A stretch of 64,000 bases of DNA from Chloroflexota bacterium (GCA_020850535.1 JADZEM010000063.1:1-64000); one strand, 5' to 3'; shown: positions 1 to 8,400, numbered from the stretch's first letter. Numbers and translations are program-made. The notes: a model not told the origin generated them from the letters alone.

Positions 1-100
1 CACGACCCACGACCCACGACCCACGACCCACGACCCACGACCCACGACCCACGACCCACGACCCACGACCCACGACCCACGACCCACGACCCACGACCCA
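1..100. repeat. 7-bp tandem repeat (CACGACC)n
   Basis: About 14 perfect head-to-tail copies of the 7-mer CACGACC run from the left edge to position 100 and may continue beyond it. A related array of CACGATC lies at 3414-3469. It lies just upstream of a promoter and is not coding in any convincing way. No spacers are present, so it is not CRISPR. Confidence 0.9.
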
Positions 101-112
101 TTCTGCCGGCCG

Positions 113-141
113 TTGACACTCGTTCGCCGCGCCCCTATCAT
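113..141 (+). promoter_or_regulatory. Sigma-70-type promoter for the binding-protein gene
   Basis: TTGACA at 113-118 and TATCAT at 136-141 are separated by exactly 17 bp. This is a near-consensus housekeeping promoter, directed at the gene starting at 210. The predicted transcript starts near 148, giving a leader of about 60 nt. Confidence 0.6.
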
Positions 142-209
142 CCGCCTAACGGTCAGGGACGAACCGCCCTTCCGGCGGCCCTGCCGTCGATGAATGTGGG
201 GGGCCTAGC

Positions 210-2036
210 ATGGCGAGCTCCGAACGTGTCGAGTTGCGCGGCCGGCTGCCGCGTCGCCAGTTCCTGCGCGGCGGCCTGCTGCTGACCGGCACGCTGTTGG
301 CATCCGGGCTTCTTCAGGCGTGCGGCTCGGGAGCCGCCCCGCCCAACCCGCCGACCCCGGCTGCCAAGCCTACGGAAGCGCCCAAGCCGGCCGCCCCGGC
401 TGCTGCCGCTTCCCCGGCCGCCGCTGCTCCAGCAGCAGCCTCGCCGGCTGCAGCCGCGTCACCCGCCGCCGCGGCCTCCCCGGCTGCATCGCCAGCAGCC
501 TCGCCGGCCGCCCAGGCCGCCCAGGCCGGCGCGCCTGCCGCTGCTGCGCCCAAGCCCGTCGCCGAGCCTGGCAAGCGTGGCGGTATCCTCGTCGTTGCCA
601 AGACGACGGAGGCCCCGAGCCTCGATCCGCACCGCGTCAACGCCGTCTCCCGCCAGCGCGTGACGCAGAACATCTACAGCTACCTCGTGCAGACGGACGC
701 CGGCATGCGCATCCAGCCGGATCTTGCCGAGAAGTGGTCCGTCTCTGGCGATGGCAAGCAGTACACCTTCAACCTCCGCAAGGGCATCAAGTTCCACAAC
801 GGCCGCGAGCTGGTCGCCGCCGACGTGAAGTACTCCATCGAGCGGATCAAGGATCCGGCCACGGCCTCACAGGGCGCGGGCCTGCTGCGCGCCATCACCG
901 GCGTGGACACGCCAGACCCGTACACCGTGGTGCTGAACCTCTCGGCGCCGGACTCCGGCCTGCTGGCGAGCCTCGCCTCCGCCTGGGGCGGCATCGTGGC
1001 GAAGGAGGTCGTCGAGAAGGCGAACGGCGACCTTGCCAACGCCGATGGCGGCAGCGGCCCCTTCATGCTCGAAGAGTGGATCCCGAACCAGACGCTCAAG
1101 CTGAAGAAGAACCCGAACTACTACATCCAGGGCCAGCCCTTCCTGGACGGCATCACCTTCCAGGTCATCCCGGAAGAGTCGGCCATCATCGCCCAGCTCC
1201 GCAGCGGCAATGTGGACATGGCGATGCTGGAGGACAACAAGAACTTCGAGATCGTCAAGGGGATCAACACCCTGGACGTGGTCCGTGGCCCGCGCCTCGG
1301 CTACGACTACGTGAACATCAACCACGCGATGGAGCCGTGGGGCAAGCTGGAGGTCCGGCAGGCGTTCTCCTACGCCATCGACCGGGCCGAGGTGATGCAG
1401 GTGGCAGCCTCGGGCCTCGGCTCGCTGATCGCGCCGATCCCGCCAGCCCTCTCGGAGTACGCGCTCGACCCGGCCAGCCTGCCGGAGTACAAGCCGGACA
1501 TCGCCAAGGCCAAGGAGCTGCTGACGAAGGCCGGCTTCCCGAACGGCTTCAAGTCCGAGCTGGAAGTGATCCCGACCTTCCCGACGATGGTCACCGGCTC
1601 GCAGGTGATCGTGGATCAGGTCAAGAAGGCTGGCATCGAGCTGGAGATCAAGCAGTACGAGTACGGCGTCTGGCTGGAGCGGTTCAACCGCAAGCAGTTC
1701 ACGACGACGATGAACATCACCGGCGGCAACGCCGACCCCGATACGCTCCTCTACAACCGCATCCGCTCGGCCCCGGCCGACGTCTCGGGCGTCAACCAGA
1801 ACAACTGGAAGGATGACGACGTCGACAAGCTGCTGGACGAGGGCAAGGGGCTGACGGACATCCCGAAGCGGAAGGATCTGTACACCCGCGTGCAGAAGCT
1901 CCTCGTCGAGCGGGTGCCGCAGATCTGGCTCTTCTCGGGCGACGTCATCACCGTCACCAAGAAGCGGGTCAAGGGCTACGAGTCAAATCCGTCCACGTTC
2001 ATGCAGGGCCTGGTCACAACCTGGCTGGACGCGTAG
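210..2036 (+). CDS. ABC transporter substrate-binding lipoprotein (peptide/nickel family 5)
   Basis: Extracytoplasmic solute-binding protein of the DppA/OppA (SBP_bac_5) family, 608 aa. It delivers a peptide or another small solute to membrane permeases. The N-terminus has a twin-arginine motif (RRQFLRGG, residues 15-22), a hydrophobic stretch and a lipobox LLQAC, so Cys38 is probably lipidated after Tat export. A low-complexity Ala/Pro tether (about residues 41-120) precedes the folded domain, which begins near GKRGGILVVAKTTE; FHNGRELVAADVKYSIERI is the typical family signature. The partner permeases are probably those encoded on the opposite strand at 3478-5389. The ligand cannot be told from sequence. 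The ATG at 210 follows a G-rich stretch and the promoter at 113-141. Confidence 0.9.
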   Translation: MASSERVELRGRLPRRQFLRGGLLLTGTLLASGLLQACGSGAAPPNPPTPAAKPTEAPKPAAPAAAASPAAAAPAAASPAAAASPAAAASPAASPAASPAAQAAQAGAPAAAAPKPVAEPGKRGGILVVAKTTEAPSLDPHRVNAVSRQRVTQNIYSYLVQTDAGMRIQPDLAEKWSVSGDGKQYTFNLRKGIKFHNGRELVAADVKYSIERIKDPATASQGAGLLRAITGVDTPDPYTVVLNLSAPDSGLLASLASAWGGIVAKEVVEKANGDLANADGGSGPFMLEEWIPNQTLKLKKNPNYYIQGQPFLDGITFQVIPEESAIIAQLRSGNVDMAMLEDNKNFEIVKGINTLDVVRGPRLGYDYVNINHAMEPWGKLEVRQAFSYAIDRAEVMQVAASGLGSLIAPIPPALSEYALDPASLPEYKPDIAKAKELLTKAGFPNGFKSELEVIPTFPTMVTGSQVIVDQVKKAGIELEIKQYEYGVWLERFNRKQFTTTMNITGGNADPDTLLYNRIRSAPADVSGVNQNNWKDDDVDKLLDEGKGLTDIPKRKDLYTRVQKLLVERVPQIWLFSGDVITVTKKRVKGYESNPSTFMQGLVTTWLDA

Positions 2037-2048
2037 CCGGAGGCGAAG

Positions 2049-2204
2049 CCCTCACCCCCCGACCCCCTCTCCCTGTGCGCGGGAGAGGGGGAGCGCGCGC
2101 AAACGATGGTCGTCGCTCGCCTGGACAATGCCTGGAAATGGTGCGCAAGCCCCGACCAACTCCCCTCTCCCGCGCACAGGGAGAGGGGCTGGGGGTGAGG
2201 GCCT
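2049..2204. repeat. Inverted repeat pair of the CTCACCCCC...GGGAGAGGGG type
   Basis: Two arms of about 40 bp (about 2049-2092 and 2159-2204) are near-perfect reverse complements, separated by about 65 bp. Each arm is itself a hairpin around CCCTCTCCCTGTGCGCGGGAGAGGG. The element fills the space between two convergent genes and could act as a bidirectional terminator. Repeats of this composition are frequent intergenic elements in Chloroflexota genomes (knowledge of the group, not checked here). Confidence 0.75.
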
Positions 2205-3110
2205 CTACTCGGGCAAACGTAGCTCCACGCCGACGCGCTCCTCGATCAGCTTGACCACCACGTCGGCGTGCAGGCCGCCCCAGCCGCGTGACTGCGCCTC
2301 GATGAATCGCTGCTCGACAAGGTTGGCGATGTCGAGCGGCATCCCCAGCTCCTTGGCGAGCGAGGTGCCGAGCCGCAAGTCCTTCGCCCCGAGATCGAGC
2401 GCGAAGCCCGGCTCGAAGTTCCCCTTGAACAGGAACTTCGGGTAGTTGTTGCCGAGCTTCCAGGTCGCCCCGCTGCTGCTCTGGACCACGTCCACCAGCG
2501 TGGCGAGGTCCACCCCGGCCTTCACGCCGAGCGCCAACGCCTCCCCGAGCAGCATGTTCAAGCTCAGGGAGATCATGTTGTTCACGAGCTTGGTGGCCGA
2601 TCCCGTCCCCGAGGCTCCGCAGTAGACGACGTGGTCGCCGATGGCGTCGAAGAGGGGCTTGCAGCGGTCGAAGGCTGCGCGGTCGCCGCCGACCATGATC
2701 GCCAGCCGCCCGGACTCCGCGCCGAACACCCCGCCGGAGACCGGCGCATCGAGTACGGCGACGCCGCGTTCTGCGCCGGCCTCGGCCAGCTTCCGCACGA
2801 CGGTCGGGGAGTTGGTCGAGAGATCGACCAGGATGCCGCCGTCCGGCAGATTCGCCAGGACGCCGCGCTCGCCCAGGGCGACGGCTTCGACCTGCGGCGG
2901 CCCCGGCAGTGACGTGAAGACGATGTCGCTCGCTTCGGCAAGCTCGGCCGGCGACTCGGCCCAGCCTGCGCCGGCCCCTTCGAGCGCTTCGGCGGCGGCG
3001 CGGCGGGTGTCGTGAACGGTCAGCGGATGGCCGGCTTCCAGCAGGTGCCGAGCCATGTGGCGGCCCATGTTGCCGGTGCCAATGAATCCGAGACGCGGCC
3101 CCTCTGCCAT
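2205..3110 (-). CDS. NAD(P)-dependent beta-hydroxyacid dehydrogenase (3-hydroxyisobutyrate dehydrogenase family)
   Basis: Cytoplasmic oxidoreductase of 301 aa, the usual length of the family, which oxidises beta-hydroxyacids such as 3-hydroxyisobutyrate or reduces tartronate semialdehyde. The Rossmann dinucleotide motif GFIGTGNMG lies at the N-terminus, the substrate signature DAPVSGG is near the middle, and the catalytic Lys sits in TKLVNNMISL. The ATG at 3110 is preceded by a good GGAGGG ribosome-binding site. The gene is convergent with the upstream binding-protein gene and separated from the permease genes by a repeat-rich gap, so it may be transcribed alone. The exact substrate cannot be assigned. 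Confidence 0.88.
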   Translation of the reverse strand: MAEGPRLGFIGTGNMGRHMARHLLEAGHPLTVHDTRRAAAEALEGAGAGWAESPAELAEASDIVFTSLPGPPQVEAVALGERGVLANLPDGGILVDLSTNSPTVVRKLAEAGAERGVAVLDAPVSGGVFGAESGRLAIMVGGDRAAFDRCKPLFDAIGDHVVYCGASGTGSATKLVNNMISLSLNMLLGEALALGVKAGVDLATLVDVVQSSSGATWKLGNNYPKFLFKGNFEPGFALDLGAKDLRLGTSLAKELGMPLDIANLVEQRFIEAQSRGWGGLHADVVVKLIEERVGVELRLPE

Positions 3111-3123
3111 GGTCCCTCCGTGG

Positions 3124-3172
3124 ATGCTGGGTTTCAGGTTTCAGGATTTGGGGTTTCGGGTTTCGGGTTTCG
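3124..3172. repeat. Short degenerate (GGGTTTC)n tandem repeat
   Basis: Imperfect 7-bp units related to GGGTTTC/AGGTTTC are repeated about six times, just upstream of the dehydrogenase start. It has the same unit length as the CACGACC and CACGATC arrays nearby. No coding potential was recognised. Confidence 0.6.
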
Positions 3173-3240
3173 GGGGTGGATCGTGGAAGTATGCCTGCTG
3201 ACGCGCGCTGCGGCATCGTAGCAAACACGCAACTCCCCCA

Positions 3241-3380
3241 TGTCATCCTGAGCGCAGCGAAGGACCTCACCCGCTGACCGTCAAGTTCGCGTCATCTGCT
3301 GACCGTCAACTCTCGCAACATCCGTTAGCGCTCAACGCTCACGTCAGCGGGTGAGATCCTTCGCTGCGCTCAGGATGACA
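3241..3380. repeat. Long inverted repeat with TGTCATCCTGAGCGCAGCGA arms
   Basis: Arm 1 (3241-3279) and arm 2 (3342-3380) are reverse complements over about 38 bp with a single mismatch, flanking a 62-bp loop that contains two copies of CTGACCGTCAA. It resembles a dispersed, non-coding, MITE/REP-like element; no target-site duplication was identified. With the arrays at 3124-3172 and 3414-3469 it accounts for most of the 367-bp gap between the dehydrogenase and the permease genes. Confidence 0.75.
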
Positions 3381-3413
3381 ATTGCGATTTGCATGCTTTC
3401 ACCCCAACATTCG

Positions 3414-3469
3414 CACGATCCACGATCCACGATCCACGATCCACGATCCCCGATCCACGATCCACGAAA
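3414..3469. repeat. 7-bp tandem repeat (CACGATC)8
   Basis: Eight 7-bp units of CACGATC, one with a C substitution and the last degenerate, end 8 bp before the stop codon of the permease gene on the minus strand. The unit differs by one base from the CACGACC array at 1-100, suggesting a common origin or slippage-driven spread. Confidence 0.85.
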
Positions 3470-3477
3470 CCCAGCAC

Positions 3478-4374
3478 CTATTCCGCGCGGGTGCGGGGGT
3501 CCAGCACGTCGCGGATGCCGTCGCCCAGCAGGTTGAACGCCAGCACGGCGGTTACGATGGCGAGGCCGGGGAAGATGCTCATCCAGGGCGCCGTCTCCAA
3601 GAACGTCCGCCCTTCCTGCAGCATCGAGCCCCAGGAGGGCGTCGGCGGCTGCGGCCCGAGGCCCAGGAAGCTGAGGTACGCCTCCAGCAGGATCGCGTGC
3701 GAGAAGGTGATCGTCGCCTGGACCGTCAGCGGCGACAGCACGTTCGGGAAGACGTGGAAGAGCAGCACGTGCCAGGAGGGCGCGCCGAGCACCCGCGCGG
3801 CCTCGACGTACTCCTTGCCCCGCTCCACCAGCGTCGGGCCGCGAATCACCCGCCCGAAGAGCGGCGCGTACACCACCGAGATCGCGATAACCGCGTTGGT
3901 CAGGCCCGGGCCGAGCATCGCGGCGATGCCGATGGCCAGCAGCAAGGCCGGAAAACTGAACAGCACGTCGAAGATGCGGCCGATGATCGTGTCGGTCCAG
4001 CCGCCGTAGAAACCGCTGACCAGACCGAGCGTTACACCTAACAGCGCCGAAATCGTGACGCTGCACACCGCGACCAGCAGCGTCGTCTGGCTACCCCAGA
4101 TGACCCGGCTGAAGACGTCACGGCCGAAGCGGTCCGTGCCGAAGAGGTAGAGACCGGATGGAGGCTGCGTGGCTGCTCGGACGTTGTTGGCGATGGGGCT
4201 GTACGGCGCGATCAGGCCAGCCAGCGCTGCCGTCACGATTAGGCCGACGACCATGATCGCGCCAGCCAGCACCAGCCGATTGCGCGTCATGATGCGAATC
4301 GTCCGCTGGAGCCGGGTGCGCTGCATGCGGCCGACCGGCCCGGCCACTGCTGCCGCGGAGGCCGTCGTCACCAT
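3478..4374 (-). CDS. ABC transporter permease, DppC/OppC family
   Basis: Inner-membrane permease of 298 aa for a peptide/nickel-type importer. An N-terminal cytoplasmic stretch leads to a first membrane span (LVLAGAIMVVGLIVTAALAG). The family signature GTDRFGRDVFSRV follows, then the binding-protein-dependent EAA loop (AARVLGAPSWHVLLFHVFPN) that contacts the ATPase. The ATG at 4374 has a GAGGTGG ribosome-binding site a few bases upstream. It is the second gene of a two-gene unit with the DppB-type permease ending at 4430. No ATP-binding subunit gene lies in the window, so the ATPases must be encoded elsewhere or shared. Confidence 0.9.
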   Translation of the reverse strand: MVTTASAAAVAGPVGRMQRTRLQRTIRIMTRNRLVLAGAIMVVGLIVTAALAGLIAPYSPIANNVRAATQPPSGLYLFGTDRFGRDVFSRVIWGSQTTLLVAVCSVTISALLGVTLGLVSGFYGGWTDTIIGRIFDVLFSFPALLLAIGIAAMLGPGLTNAVIAISVVYAPLFGRVIRGPTLVERGKEYVEAARVLGAPSWHVLLFHVFPNVLSPLTVQATITFSHAILLEAYLSFLGLGPQPPTPSWGSMLQEGRTFLETAPWMSIFPGLAIVTAVLAFNLLGDGIRDVLDPRTRAE

Positions 4375-4429
4375 GCTGCCACCTCGGGGGGGTGAACGCT
4401 GGTGGGGTGAAACGTGTGATCGGCGGCCA

Positions 4430-5389
4430 TCAGTCGTACCGAATGCGCGGGTCGAGATAGGCGTAGCACAGATCCACCAGCAGGTTGCTCAGCATGAACA
4501 GCGCGGCGATGAACAGGATCGCGCCCTGGATCAGCGGGTAGTCCCGCTGGTAGACCGCGTTCAGCATCAGCCGGCCGACGCCCGGCAGGGTGAAGACCTC
4601 TTCCGTGACCACCGCGCCGCCGAGCAGGTAGCCGACCTGCACGCCGATCACGGTGATGATCGGGATCAGCGAGTTCTTGAAGGCGTGGCGGCTCACCACG
4701 ATCCGCTCGGCCAGCCCCTTGGCGCGGGCCGTCCGTACGTAGTCCTGCCGCATGATCTCCAGCAGCGAGGAGCGGGTCATCCGCATCACCTGGGCCGCCA
4801 CGACCGTGCCCAGCACGATGCACGGCAGGATCATCTGCTTGAGATTGGCGACCGGGTCTTTGAGCGGCGAGGCGTACTCGACGGGCGGCACCCAGTTGAA
4901 CCACATCGAGAACGCCAGGATCAGCATCGCCGCCTGCCAGAAGATCGGGATCGAGAGGCTGAACAGGCTGGCGATCCGCGCGACATGGTCGAGCGGGGTG
5001 TTCTCCTTGACCGCCGACAGCACGCCCAGCGGGATGCCGACGATCAGCGCGATCAGCAGCGCCCCGAGCGTCAGTTGCAGCGTCACGCTGAGACCGTTCC
5101 CGAGCAGCTGCGAGACCGGCAGGCCCAGCCGCCAGCTCTTGCCGAGGTCGCCCTGCACGATGCCGCCAGCCCAGTGGGCATATTGGATGTGCAGCGGCTG
5201 ATCCAGCCCGAAGAAGGCGCGCATCTGCGCCTTCGTCTCCTCGGTGGCGCGGGCCTCCGCCCCGAGCATCTGCTCCACGATGCTGCCAGGGATCATCCGC
5301 ACCATCAAAAAGACCAGAATCGTCACGCCAACCAGGGTCGGAACGAGGGACAAGGACCGTTTCAGGAGATATGTTCTCACGGCCGGCAT
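4430..5389 (-). CDS. ABC transporter permease, DppB/OppB family
   Basis: Inner-membrane permease of 319 aa, partner of the DppC-type permease. The start MPAVRTYLLKRSLSLVPTL gives the typical N-terminus, in which the positive YLLKR segment precedes the first membrane span (VGVTILVFLMVRMIPG). An in-frame upstream start would add 15 atypical residues and was not used. The DppB hallmarks are present: LGKSWRLGLPVSQLLGN, then the EAA loop around TARAKGLAERIVVSRHAFKN, and the C-terminal DLCYAYLDPRIRYD. It is divergent from the phytase-like gene at 5635. Confidence 0.9.
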   Translation of the reverse strand: MPAVRTYLLKRSLSLVPTLVGVTILVFLMVRMIPGSIVEQMLGAEARATEETKAQMRAFFGLDQPLHIQYAHWAGGIVQGDLGKSWRLGLPVSQLLGNGLSVTLQLTLGALLIALIVGIPLGVLSAVKENTPLDHVARIASLFSLSIPIFWQAAMLILAFSMWFNWVPPVEYASPLKDPVANLKQMILPCIVLGTVVAAQVMRMTRSSLLEIMRQDYVRTARAKGLAERIVVSRHAFKNSLIPIITVIGVQVGYLLGGAVVTEEVFTLPGVGRLMLNAVYQRDYPLIQGAILFIAALFMLSNLLVDLCYAYLDPRIRYD

Positions 5390-5467
5390 GGTACTACACG
5401 TCCAGCCGGCCAGGGCCAGGGACGCCAGCAACAACCATCAGAAGACCGGGTCTGGACATGAATGACG

Positions 5468-5496
5468 TTGACACGGCCCACCGGCTACCGTATGGT
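5468..5496 (+). promoter_or_regulatory. Sigma-70-type promoter for the phytase-like gene
   Basis: TTGACA (5468-5473) and TATGGT (5491-5496) are separated by 17 bp. The predicted leader is about 130 nt. This supports placing the translation start well downstream of the first in-frame ATG. Confidence 0.5.
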
Positions 5497-5634
5497 GATG
5501 GGCTATCTGGTTCCAGCAGCGTTCTGCCTCCTGGGAAGGGGCGCAGATCGTGGGAAGCAGACAGACCAGGGGCGCCAGGACACACGGCGGGCACCGTGAC
5601 GGCGCAGGGCAGGCGAATCACGGAGAGGTCGGGA

Positions 5635-7683
5635 TTGAAGCAGGCGAGACGAGTGGGTGCACGGGGTGCGGCGCGGCGCGCGCCGCTGGTCTGGCGGCTC
5701 GCGGTGGCGTTGCTGCTGGTGCTCGGGACGGTCAGCAGCCCGCTTGGGCGGGCCGAGACGACGTTCGCGGCGGGGCCGATGCCGGACCTGCGCTCGATCG
5801 TGCTGCAGGGCAGCGAGCTGCCCGGCTACGCGTCAGACGCCGGCCGCACGGCGCTGCAGGAGCGCCCCGACGGCACCGCCACGTACGACGCGGTCTTCCT
5901 GCGCCAGAGCGCTGCCACCGGCTCCGGGCCGGCCGAGATCCGGATGGCTGCCGCCCGCACCGCCTCCGGCAAGGCCAGCGCCCAGGCGCTCGTGGCGACC
6001 CGCGACGCCCTCCAGGCGGCCGGCTGGACCCTCCGCGACGTGCCGCTGCTCGGCGACGAGGCCATCGGCTTCGAGGCGAGCGGCACAGCGGCCGGCGGCC
6101 CGTCGAACGCGGGCTACGGCTACGTCTTCCGCTTCGGCCGCCACCTGATCGGCGCGGTCCTCTCCGGTCCGTCCGCCGCAACGTCCTTCGATCAGGCGCT
6201 CGGGTACGCCGTCCAGATGTCGGCGCGGCTCGACGCGATGCTGGCACTCGCGCCCGTCCCGGACCCCGATCCGGCCCCGGCCGGCACCGTGGTGGCGGCG
6301 GCCCCGCCGCCCGCCGCGAGCCAGCAGCCGTCAGTGGCCGCGAGCGCCGCCTCGGCCGCCAGCGCGCCGGCCTCTGGCGGGACCACGGCCAACGCGCGCT
6401 CCGGCGGGGCCGCCGAGGGTTCGACCGCCGCTGCCGTGCCGCCCTCGACCCGCCCGGCCGTCACGGCGGCGATGGTCTCCACGGACGTGCGGCTGGAGAA
6501 CGCCCCGGAGCTGCAGAACGGCTTCAAGATCGGCGGCTTCTCGGGGCTGGTCGCGCCCGACCCGAGCGGGACCGTCTTCTTCACCACCACCGACCGTGGC
6601 CCGAACGGCGAGATCAAGGTGGACGGGAAGAAGGAGATCGCCTTCCCGCTGCCTCACTACACGCCGCGCATCCTGAAGCTCAAGCTGGAGAGCGGCAAGC
6701 TCCAGGTCGCGGACCAGATCACCCTCAAGACGCCGAACGGCTACACCGATCCGGTGACGAAGACCCAGGATATCACCGGCTTGCCGGCCTTCGACGGCGC
6801 GGGTGAGGAAGCGTACTCGCCGGACGGCAAAGAGGCGTACGGCACCGACCCGTACGGCGTGGACACCGAGGGCATCGCCTACGATTCGCGTGACGGCAGC
6901 TTCTGGCTGGGCGACGAGTACGGCCCGAGCATCGTGCACGTGGCGGCGGACGGCACCCTGCTGATGCGGATCACGCCGAAGGGGCTGGGGCTGTCGATGC
7001 CCGGCGTGGCCGTGCGCGAGCTGCTGCCGGAGACCTTCCGCAAGCGCAAGCCGAATCGTGGCTTCGAGGGCATCTCGATCTCGCCAGACGGCACGCGCCT
7101 CTTCGTGATGCTCCAGAGCCCGCTGCTCTACCCTGACGCGAAGGCCGGCGAAGCATCCCGCCACATCCGGGTGGCCGTCTTCGATACGTCCGACGGGGAC
7201 AACCCGAAGCTGGCCGGCATCTACATCTACCAGTCGCAGTCGGCATCAGAAGTTGGCGCAAAAGACCAGGACGAGATCAAGATCGGTGATATCGCAGCCG
7301 TGAGCCGGACCCGCTTCCTGGTCGGCGAGCGCGACAGCGCCGAGGGCGGCAGCCACAAGAAGGTCTACCTCGTCGATATCGAGGGCGCGACGGACATTAC
7401 CGACAAGGACAAGATCGACGGCAAGACCGTCGAGCAGGCCAGCGAGTCCGATCTCAAGAAGGCCGGCGTCGCCTACTTGAAGAAGTCGATGGTGGTGGAT
7501 CTGGCCAGGCTCGGGTTCAGCCCCGACAAGTTCGAGGGGCTGGCGTTCATCGATCCGACCACCCTCGCCGTCGTCAACGACAACGACTTCGGCGTCTCGG
7601 CCATCGACTCGCGGGGCAAGGTGGTCCGCGAAGGGCAGGCGCCCAGGCTGGTGATCGTCCGCGTGCCAGAACCGATCCAGTAG
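5635..7683 (+). CDS. Exported esterase-like/phytase-family protein
   Basis: Secreted or membrane-anchored protein of about 682 aa. The C-terminal two thirds resemble the 'esterase-like activity of phytase' beta-propeller family: FKIGGFSGLVAPDPSG, TTTDRGPNGE, NRGFEGISISPDG and KFEGLAFIDP are the typical repeat blades, and many Asp residues could bind calcium. I place the start at the TTG at 5635, preceded by GGAGAGG with 6-bp spacing; this gives a basic N-terminus followed by a hydrophobic export signal (VWRLAVALLLVLGTV). An in-frame ATG at 5371 would overlap the divergent permease gene and the promoter. An N-terminal domain of unknown function (about residues 40-215) is joined by an Ala/Pro/Ser linker (about 220-280) to the propeller. 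The substrate is unknown; phosphoester hydrolysis is possible but not shown. Confidence 0.8.
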   Translation: MKQARRVGARGAARRAPLVWRLAVALLLVLGTVSSPLGRAETTFAAGPMPDLRSIVLQGSELPGYASDAGRTALQERPDGTATYDAVFLRQSAATGSGPAEIRMAAARTASGKASAQALVATRDALQAAGWTLRDVPLLGDEAIGFEASGTAAGGPSNAGYGYVFRFGRHLIGAVLSGPSAATSFDQALGYAVQMSARLDAMLALAPVPDPDPAPAGTVVAAAPPPAASQQPSVAASAASAASAPASGGTTANARSGGAAEGSTAAAVPPSTRPAVTAAMVSTDVRLENAPELQNGFKIGGFSGLVAPDPSGTVFFTTTDRGPNGEIKVDGKKEIAFPLPHYTPRILKLKLESGKLQVADQITLKTPNGYTDPVTKTQDITGLPAFDGAGEEAYSPDGKEAYGTDPYGVDTEGIAYDSRDGSFWLGDEYGPSIVHVAADGTLLMRITPKGLGLSMPGVAVRELLPETFRKRKPNRGFEGISISPDGTRLFVMLQSPLLYPDAKAGEASRHIRVAVFDTSDGDNPKLAGIYIYQSQSASEVGAKDQDEIKIGDIAAVSRTRFLVGERDSAEGGSHKKVYLVDIEGATDITDKDKIDGKTVEQASESDLKKAGVAYLKKSMVVDLARLGFSPDKFEGLAFIDPTTLAVVNDNDFGVSAIDSRGKVVREGQAPRLVIVRVPEPIQ

Positions 7684-7742
7684 CCCGATACTAGCGCAGG
7701 CTCCGGCTGGAGTCTGCGCGGATCGGCTCACTGGAGGTGCGC

Positions 7743-8126
7743 GTGGCCCGCGTCCTGATCATTGAGGACGAGCCCGAGATTCTCGATCTCCTCGGCGACC
7801 TGCTCACGCTCGAAGGGTACGACGTTCATCAGCTGCGGCGGATACCGCTGGGGCTCGATCAGGTGCGGGTGCTCGCGCCAAACGCCATCGTCCTCGACCT
7901 CAGGCTGCCGGGGCTTGGCGGCATGGAGCTGGTGCGGCTGCTGGCAGCGGACCGGCAGTTGCGCCGCACGCCGGTCGTCATCTGCTCGGGGGCGGACGAC
8001 CTCACCAGCATCTACCGGCAGGAGCTGACCAGCCTCGGCTGCGAGATCGTGCCGAAGCCGTTCGAGCTGGAAGACCTGATCGGCAGCGTGCGGCGGGCCG
8101 TCTGGAGCAGCCAGAGCTGCTGGTGA
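7743..8126 (+). CDS. Stand-alone response-regulator receiver protein
   Basis: Single REC domain of about 127 aa with no output domain. It has the acidic pair (IIEDE near the N-terminus), the phospho-acceptor Asp in IVLDLRLPG, the switch Ser in VVICSG and the conserved Lys in PKPFE. The GTG at 7743 follows GGAGG at 5-bp spacing and gives VARVLIIEDE; a GTG six bases upstream overlaps the ribosome-binding site. No histidine kinase is encoded nearby, so it is an orphan (CheY/Spo0F-like) that must signal by protein contact. It starts 59 bp after the phytase-like gene and may be co-transcribed with it. Confidence 0.85.
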   Translation: MARVLIIEDEPEILDLLGDLLTLEGYDVHQLRRIPLGLDQVRVLAPNAIVLDLRLPGLGGMELVRLLAADRQLRRTPVVICSGADDLTSIYRQELTSLGCEIVPKPFELEDLIGSVRRAVWSSQSCW

Positions 8127-8217
8127 CGGCTGCCCGCGCCGCGCCGGATCGACGGCCTGTCGCGCAGGACGGCATCACAACCCCATCCGGCCGGAACTTT
8201 TTCGACGATCCGCGCGT

Positions 8218-8223
8218 TATACT
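8218..8223 (+). promoter_or_regulatory. Candidate -10 box for the MFS leader transcript
   Basis: TATACT at 8218-8223 is a good -10 element. The -35 region (T-rich, around 8195-8201) is weak. Transcription would begin near 8230, just at the 5' edge of the riboswitch-like sequence. Confidence 0.35.
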
Positions 8224-8229
8224 CCCTGT

Positions 8230-8400
8230 GGCGGGTCCACCCACCCGCTACGGCCGAGCCCTTTCTCATGACGATGATGTGCATGTGCAAGGGGCGGGGG
8301 AACCGACTCCAGGGCGAATGACGCGCAAGCGTCTAGGGCAGCCTCTTCCGTCCGAGCCCAATGCTTACCCCGTAGGCCTGCGAAGAGGGGCGTTCAGCTC
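8230..8400 (+). promoter_or_regulatory. Candidate cyclic-di-AMP riboswitch (ydaO/yuaA type)
   Basis: The 335-bp gap before the MFS gene contains, in the right order, sequence blocks typical of the ydaO/yuaA class: GGGGGAACC (8296-8304), GGGCGAATG (8312-8320), AGGGCA (8335-8340), CCGAGCCC (8352-8359) and GCTTACCCCGTAGGC (8363-8377). The last block matches the highly conserved 3' segment with only small changes from the usual CAGCTAACCTCGTAGGC-like form. The class binds cyclic di-AMP and usually turns genes off at high ligand. Here the aptamer would control the MFS transporter starting 62 bp after the last-listed base. Identification is by eye against remembered consensus; a covariance-model search would decide. 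Confidence 0.7.

Noticed and set aside
1-100. CRISPR array
   Set aside because: The 7-bp units are contiguous with no spacers and are far too short.
320-1816. Long open frame of 498 codons on + inside the binding-protein gene
   Set aside because: It is an out-of-frame shadow: Arg/Gly-rich low-complexity protein with no motifs, while the overlapping frame encodes a clear solute-binding protein.
5371-5634. Longer N-terminus for the phytase-like protein starting at ATG 5371
   Set aside because: It would overlap the divergent permease gene and include a 17-bp-spaced promoter; the TTG at 5635 has a good ribosome-binding site and gives a signal sequence.
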